64,000 nt of DNA from Streptomyces atratus (GTDB taxonomy: Bacteria > Actinomycetota > Actinomycetes > Streptomycetales > Streptomycetaceae). Numbering within the stretch: position 1 is the first letter of the stretch; every line of letters starts with the position of its first letter. Of the stretch, positions 61,893 through 64,000 are shown in pieces. Location of the stretch: positions 1-64,000 of the forward strand of contig NZ_BMRN01000009.1 in the NCBI RefSeq assembly GCF_014648655.1, written 5' to 3'. A program made the translations under genes and the position numbers. The notes under the pieces are model-generated. The model saw only the letters and a program-made list of their open reading frames with translations, was not told the DNA's origin and did not search any database.

Positions 61893-63134
61893 GTGATCAC
61901 CAGTGCACCGGACAACGCGGAGTCACTTGCCGTCGGGGCCCTTGAGTGGCTGCTGAAGGCTGCCCGGGACGTGGACGACGGCTTGGCCTGGCCGGACACC
62001 CTCGCCGACGACCAGGTCACGCCGATTCTGTACAGCGGGACTTCGGGGGTGCTGCCAACCCTCCTTGACGCATGGCGGTACTTCGCAGACGACCGGTACG
62101 CCGACGCGGCCCTGCGCGCTGCCCGCAGCGTCGCTGACGCGGTCGAAGACTGGGAGCCCAGCGGCCTCTACACGGGGGTGGCCGGAATGGCCGTCGCCCT
62201 GCGGGGTGTGCACCGTGTGCTCGGCGACACCACGGCGGGGGCGTCCGCCGACCGTGCCCTGGATGTCCTGCGGTCCCGCTACGACGGCGCAGGGTGGAAC
62301 GACTGCTTCGAACTGATCGTCGGCAACGCTGGCGTAGCGCTCGCCGCGCTGGAGTGCGGCGATCTCGACCTCGCCCAACTGGCCGTCGAACGCTACCCGC
62401 ACACCGCCGAACCCACCGCTGCCGGCGTCCAGTGGGAGATCCGGGCCGGCGCGGTCCCCCGCATGCACCACATGTCGCACGGCACCCTCGGCATCGTCTA
62501 CGCGCTCGCCGCCGTCGGCCGGGCTGCCGACCGCTCCGACCTTGTCGACCTCGCACTGGCCGGCGCCGCCGACGTCGTCTCCCGCAACGAAGCCGGTCCG
62601 GACGGCTTCCTTGTCGCGCACTCCGACCCGCAACAGCAACACGAGAAGATCGAACGGCATAGCTACGGCTGGTGCCACGGCACGGCCGGCGACGCCCAGG
62701 CGTTCCGCTTCCTGAGCCACATCCTGCCCGACGACCCCGCCTGGCCCGCCCTCGCCGACCGCTGCTGGCACACCGTGGTCAACTCCGGCATCCCACGACG
62801 GATCCGCCCCGGCTTCTGGGACAACAACGGCCGCTGCTGCGGCACCGCCGGCGTCCTCGCCCTCGCCTGCGATCGCCAGGTCGAACGCGGCGACGGCCAG
62901 GACTTCGCCGACGTCCTCGTCGCCGACCTCGCGGCCCGTGCGACGACCGATGCCAACGGCATCCGCTGGTCCAACTTCGAACACCGCGAAACGCCCAGTG
63001 ACCTCGCCCCCGCCACCGGCTGGGCGATGGGCAACGCGGGCATCATCCGTGAGCTCCTGCGCCACGCCCGCATCACCGCGAACCGGGACCCGCGGTATGC
63101 GGTCCCCTTCCCGGACCACCCGCCCACTGCCTGA
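61893..63134 (+). CDS. Stand-alone LanC-like protein
   Basis: 413 residues from GTG 61893 (AGGG close upstream). The alpha-toroid repeats show LYSGTSGVLPTLLDAWRYFA, GLYTGVAGMAVALRGVHRVL, HHMSHGTLGIVYALAAVGRA. The zinc ligands of LanC cyclases are kept: Cys-His in YGWCHGTAGDAQAF and Cys in GRCCGTAGVLALAC. LanC enzymes form lanthionine rings, but no dehydratase or precursor peptide lies nearby, so it may act like eukaryotic LANCL proteins on other thiol/dehydroamino-acid substrates, or work with a distant system. It follows the Imm35-like gene by 170 bases on the same strand. Confidence 0.88.
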   Translation: MITSAPDNAESLAVGALEWLLKAARDVDDGLAWPDTLADDQVTPILYSGTSGVLPTLLDAWRYFADDRYADAALRAARSVADAVEDWEPSGLYTGVAGMAVALRGVHRVLGDTTAGASADRALDVLRSRYDGAGWNDCFELIVGNAGVALAALECGDLDLAQLAVERYPHTAEPTAAGVQWEIRAGAVPRMHHMSHGTLGIVYALAAVGRAADRSDLVDLALAGAADVVSRNEAGPDGFLVAHSDPQQQHEKIERHSYGWCHGTAGDAQAFRFLSHILPDDPAWPALADRCWHTVVNSGIPRRIRPGFWDNNGRCCGTAGVLALACDRQVERGDGQDFADVLVADLAARATTDANGIRWSNFEHRETPSDLAPATGWAMGNAGIIRELLRHARITANRDPRYAVPFPDHPPTA

Positions 63135-63455
63135 GTGCCTGTTGCGGCTCCGTTCGCCGAACGGTCACCGTGACCGGCGAACGCTCGCCCCCAAAAACCC
63201 GATATCGGGCAACCGTGAGTTGACCTGCTGCTTCGGTGTCCCGTCTCATGACACCTTGCCTCCGTCCCACCCGGCCTTGTTCGGTTCGCACGTCAGGGAC
63301 AACGTCACGTGAGACGGACTCAGGGATGGGCCTGGCGGGCGCCCGAGCTGCGACAACACGCTGCTTGATTCGTTCGCCATGCGATCACGTGAGTACGACC
63401 TCGACTTCCGCGACAGGGCCCGGCGAACACACGCCACGCCTGGGGTATCGGTCTG
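63135..63455. other. 320-bp interval after the LanC-like gene
   Basis: Nothing coding is convincing except the possible missing start of the next gene: ATG 63379 reads MRSREYDLDFRDRARRTHA in a frame that is one base off the following membrane protein. No terminator-like hairpin stood out. Confidence 0.35.
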
Positions 63456-63785
63456 TTGGCTGTGGCGGCGCTCCAGTGGACATGGTGTGCTCTGTTGCTG
63501 CTCACGCCGTACGAGGTCGATGAGGAGCCCGGCGACCGCTACCCCGAGAAGTGCGAGTCAAGGCTTTTGACCGAGCGCGGTACGGCCAACGACGGCCTGC
63601 AAAGGGGAGATTGGTGTCAGAACGAACGCGACTGGCCTGAGGCCCTGGCTGTGCTCGGGTTGGCCGTGCCCGTGTCGGTCGCTGGTGTGGCACTCTTCAC
63701 GAGCGGCAGTGTGAGCAGCCGGATGAGTGCCCACGCGGAGGCGATGCGCGAACTGGACAAGCTCGCCGACGCACGGCACGCGTAG
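63456..63785 (+). CDS. Small two-TM membrane protein, start uncertain
   Basis: 109 residues from TTG 63456 (or GTG 63462). Two hydrophobic segments, LLAVAALQWTWCALLLLTPY and AVLGLAVPVSVAGVALFTSG, flank an extracytoplasmic loop with two cysteines (PEKCESRLLTERG, GDWCQNERDW). A cytoplasmic charged tail follows (AMRELDKLADARHA). There is no ATG or GTG further upstream in this frame and no ribosome site. The real N-terminus may be MRSREYDLDFRDRARRTHA from 63379, separated by a one-base indel near 63430. Family unknown. 63786-64000 to the window end shows no gene. Confidence 0.55.
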   Translation: MAVAALQWTWCALLLLTPYEVDEEPGDRYPEKCESRLLTERGTANDGLQRGDWCQNERDWPEALAVLGLAVPVSVAGVALFTSGSVSSRMSAHAEAMRELDKLADARHA

Positions 63786-64000
63786 CCTGCACGGGTTGGC
63801 CTGCCAACACGCCATCCATATGGACAGGATTGGACCACCGTTCCAAGCTTGAACCAGAGCGCGTCAGTAAGAAGTCATCTCACTCGGCCAGTTGAGTGCG
63901 CTGTGGGCCGTGGGGACCGCTGAGCGGCCGGCGCCATCATGCCCGCCACGGCAGCCACCCGCCGTTCCCGCACGCCAGTTGGAGGGCCTGCGCCCGATCG

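Overview
The window is high-GC DNA with GTG/TTG starts, AGGAG-type ribosome binding sites and a gene content (LacI-controlled sugar uptake without its own ATPase, Spo0M, HelR, F420-type luciferase-like oxidoreductase, NRPS genes) typical of Streptomyces or a close relative. The unusually high load of broken genes and transposon stubs suggests an accessory chromosome arm rather than the core. That placement is inference.

Layout. 0-7.4 kb: an IS6 transposase tail, a methylase-like remnant and a divergent pair of secreted-protein genes (FG-GAP/VCBS on -, RHS/YD-repeat N-terminus on +). Each of the pair carries an in-frame stop, and the RHS gene has lost its repeats and C-terminus. 7.4-10.5 kb: a PadR / DUF1048 / DUF1048 / ABC-2 exporter operon. 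10.5-14 kb: beta-lactamase and Nudix remnants, then spo0M-tatA. 14-23 kb: a complete beta-galactan utilisation locus (LacI regulator with two matching operators, binding-protein-dependent permeases, GH42 beta-galactosidase, secreted GH30 galactanase). 23-27.5 kb: a membrane protein, IS110 and CHAT stubs, and helR (RNA polymerase rescue, rifamycin tolerance) behind a leader with three consecutive hairpins and a tandem repeat. 27.5-33.5 kb: regulator, M24 aminopeptidase, transposon/oxidoreductase debris, PhzF and CBS-domain proteins.

33.6-42.9 kb is the centrepiece, a five-gene minus-strand operon. It encodes a Pls-like membrane polymerase with its own carrier domain, a separate A-T-TE NRPS, a TauD/clavaminate-synthase-like dioxygenase, and SbnB and SbnA, which make L-2,3-diaminopropionate (Dap) from O-phosphoserine and glutamate. 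The parts match what is known for poly(L-diaminopropionic acid) biosynthesis, but the synthetase is in two polypeptides in an unusual order and an oxygenase is added. A poly-Dap-type, possibly hydroxylated, homopolymer is the best guess.

43-47.1 kb: a decayed molybdenum hydroxylase operon, a luciferase-like oxidoreductase and a TetR stub, with two IS200/IS605-type right ends whose hairpins differ in sequence but keep pairing. 47-51.6 kb: class A beta-lactamase-like protein, a GAPDH with an N-terminal extension, small secreted or acidic proteins. 51.7-58.5 kb: broken SpoIIE-type phosphatase, methyltransferase, a tightly coupled four-gene operon (ABM monooxygenase, beta-hydroxyacid dehydrogenase-like reductase, amidohydrolase, P450) and a facing MFS exporter. 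This looks like a small tailoring or catabolic cluster. 58.5-64 kb: secreted protein, orphan GltD, an Imm35/YrhB-like protein, a stand-alone LanC-like protein and a small membrane protein. I saw no rRNA, tRNA, CRISPR array or recognisable riboswitch.
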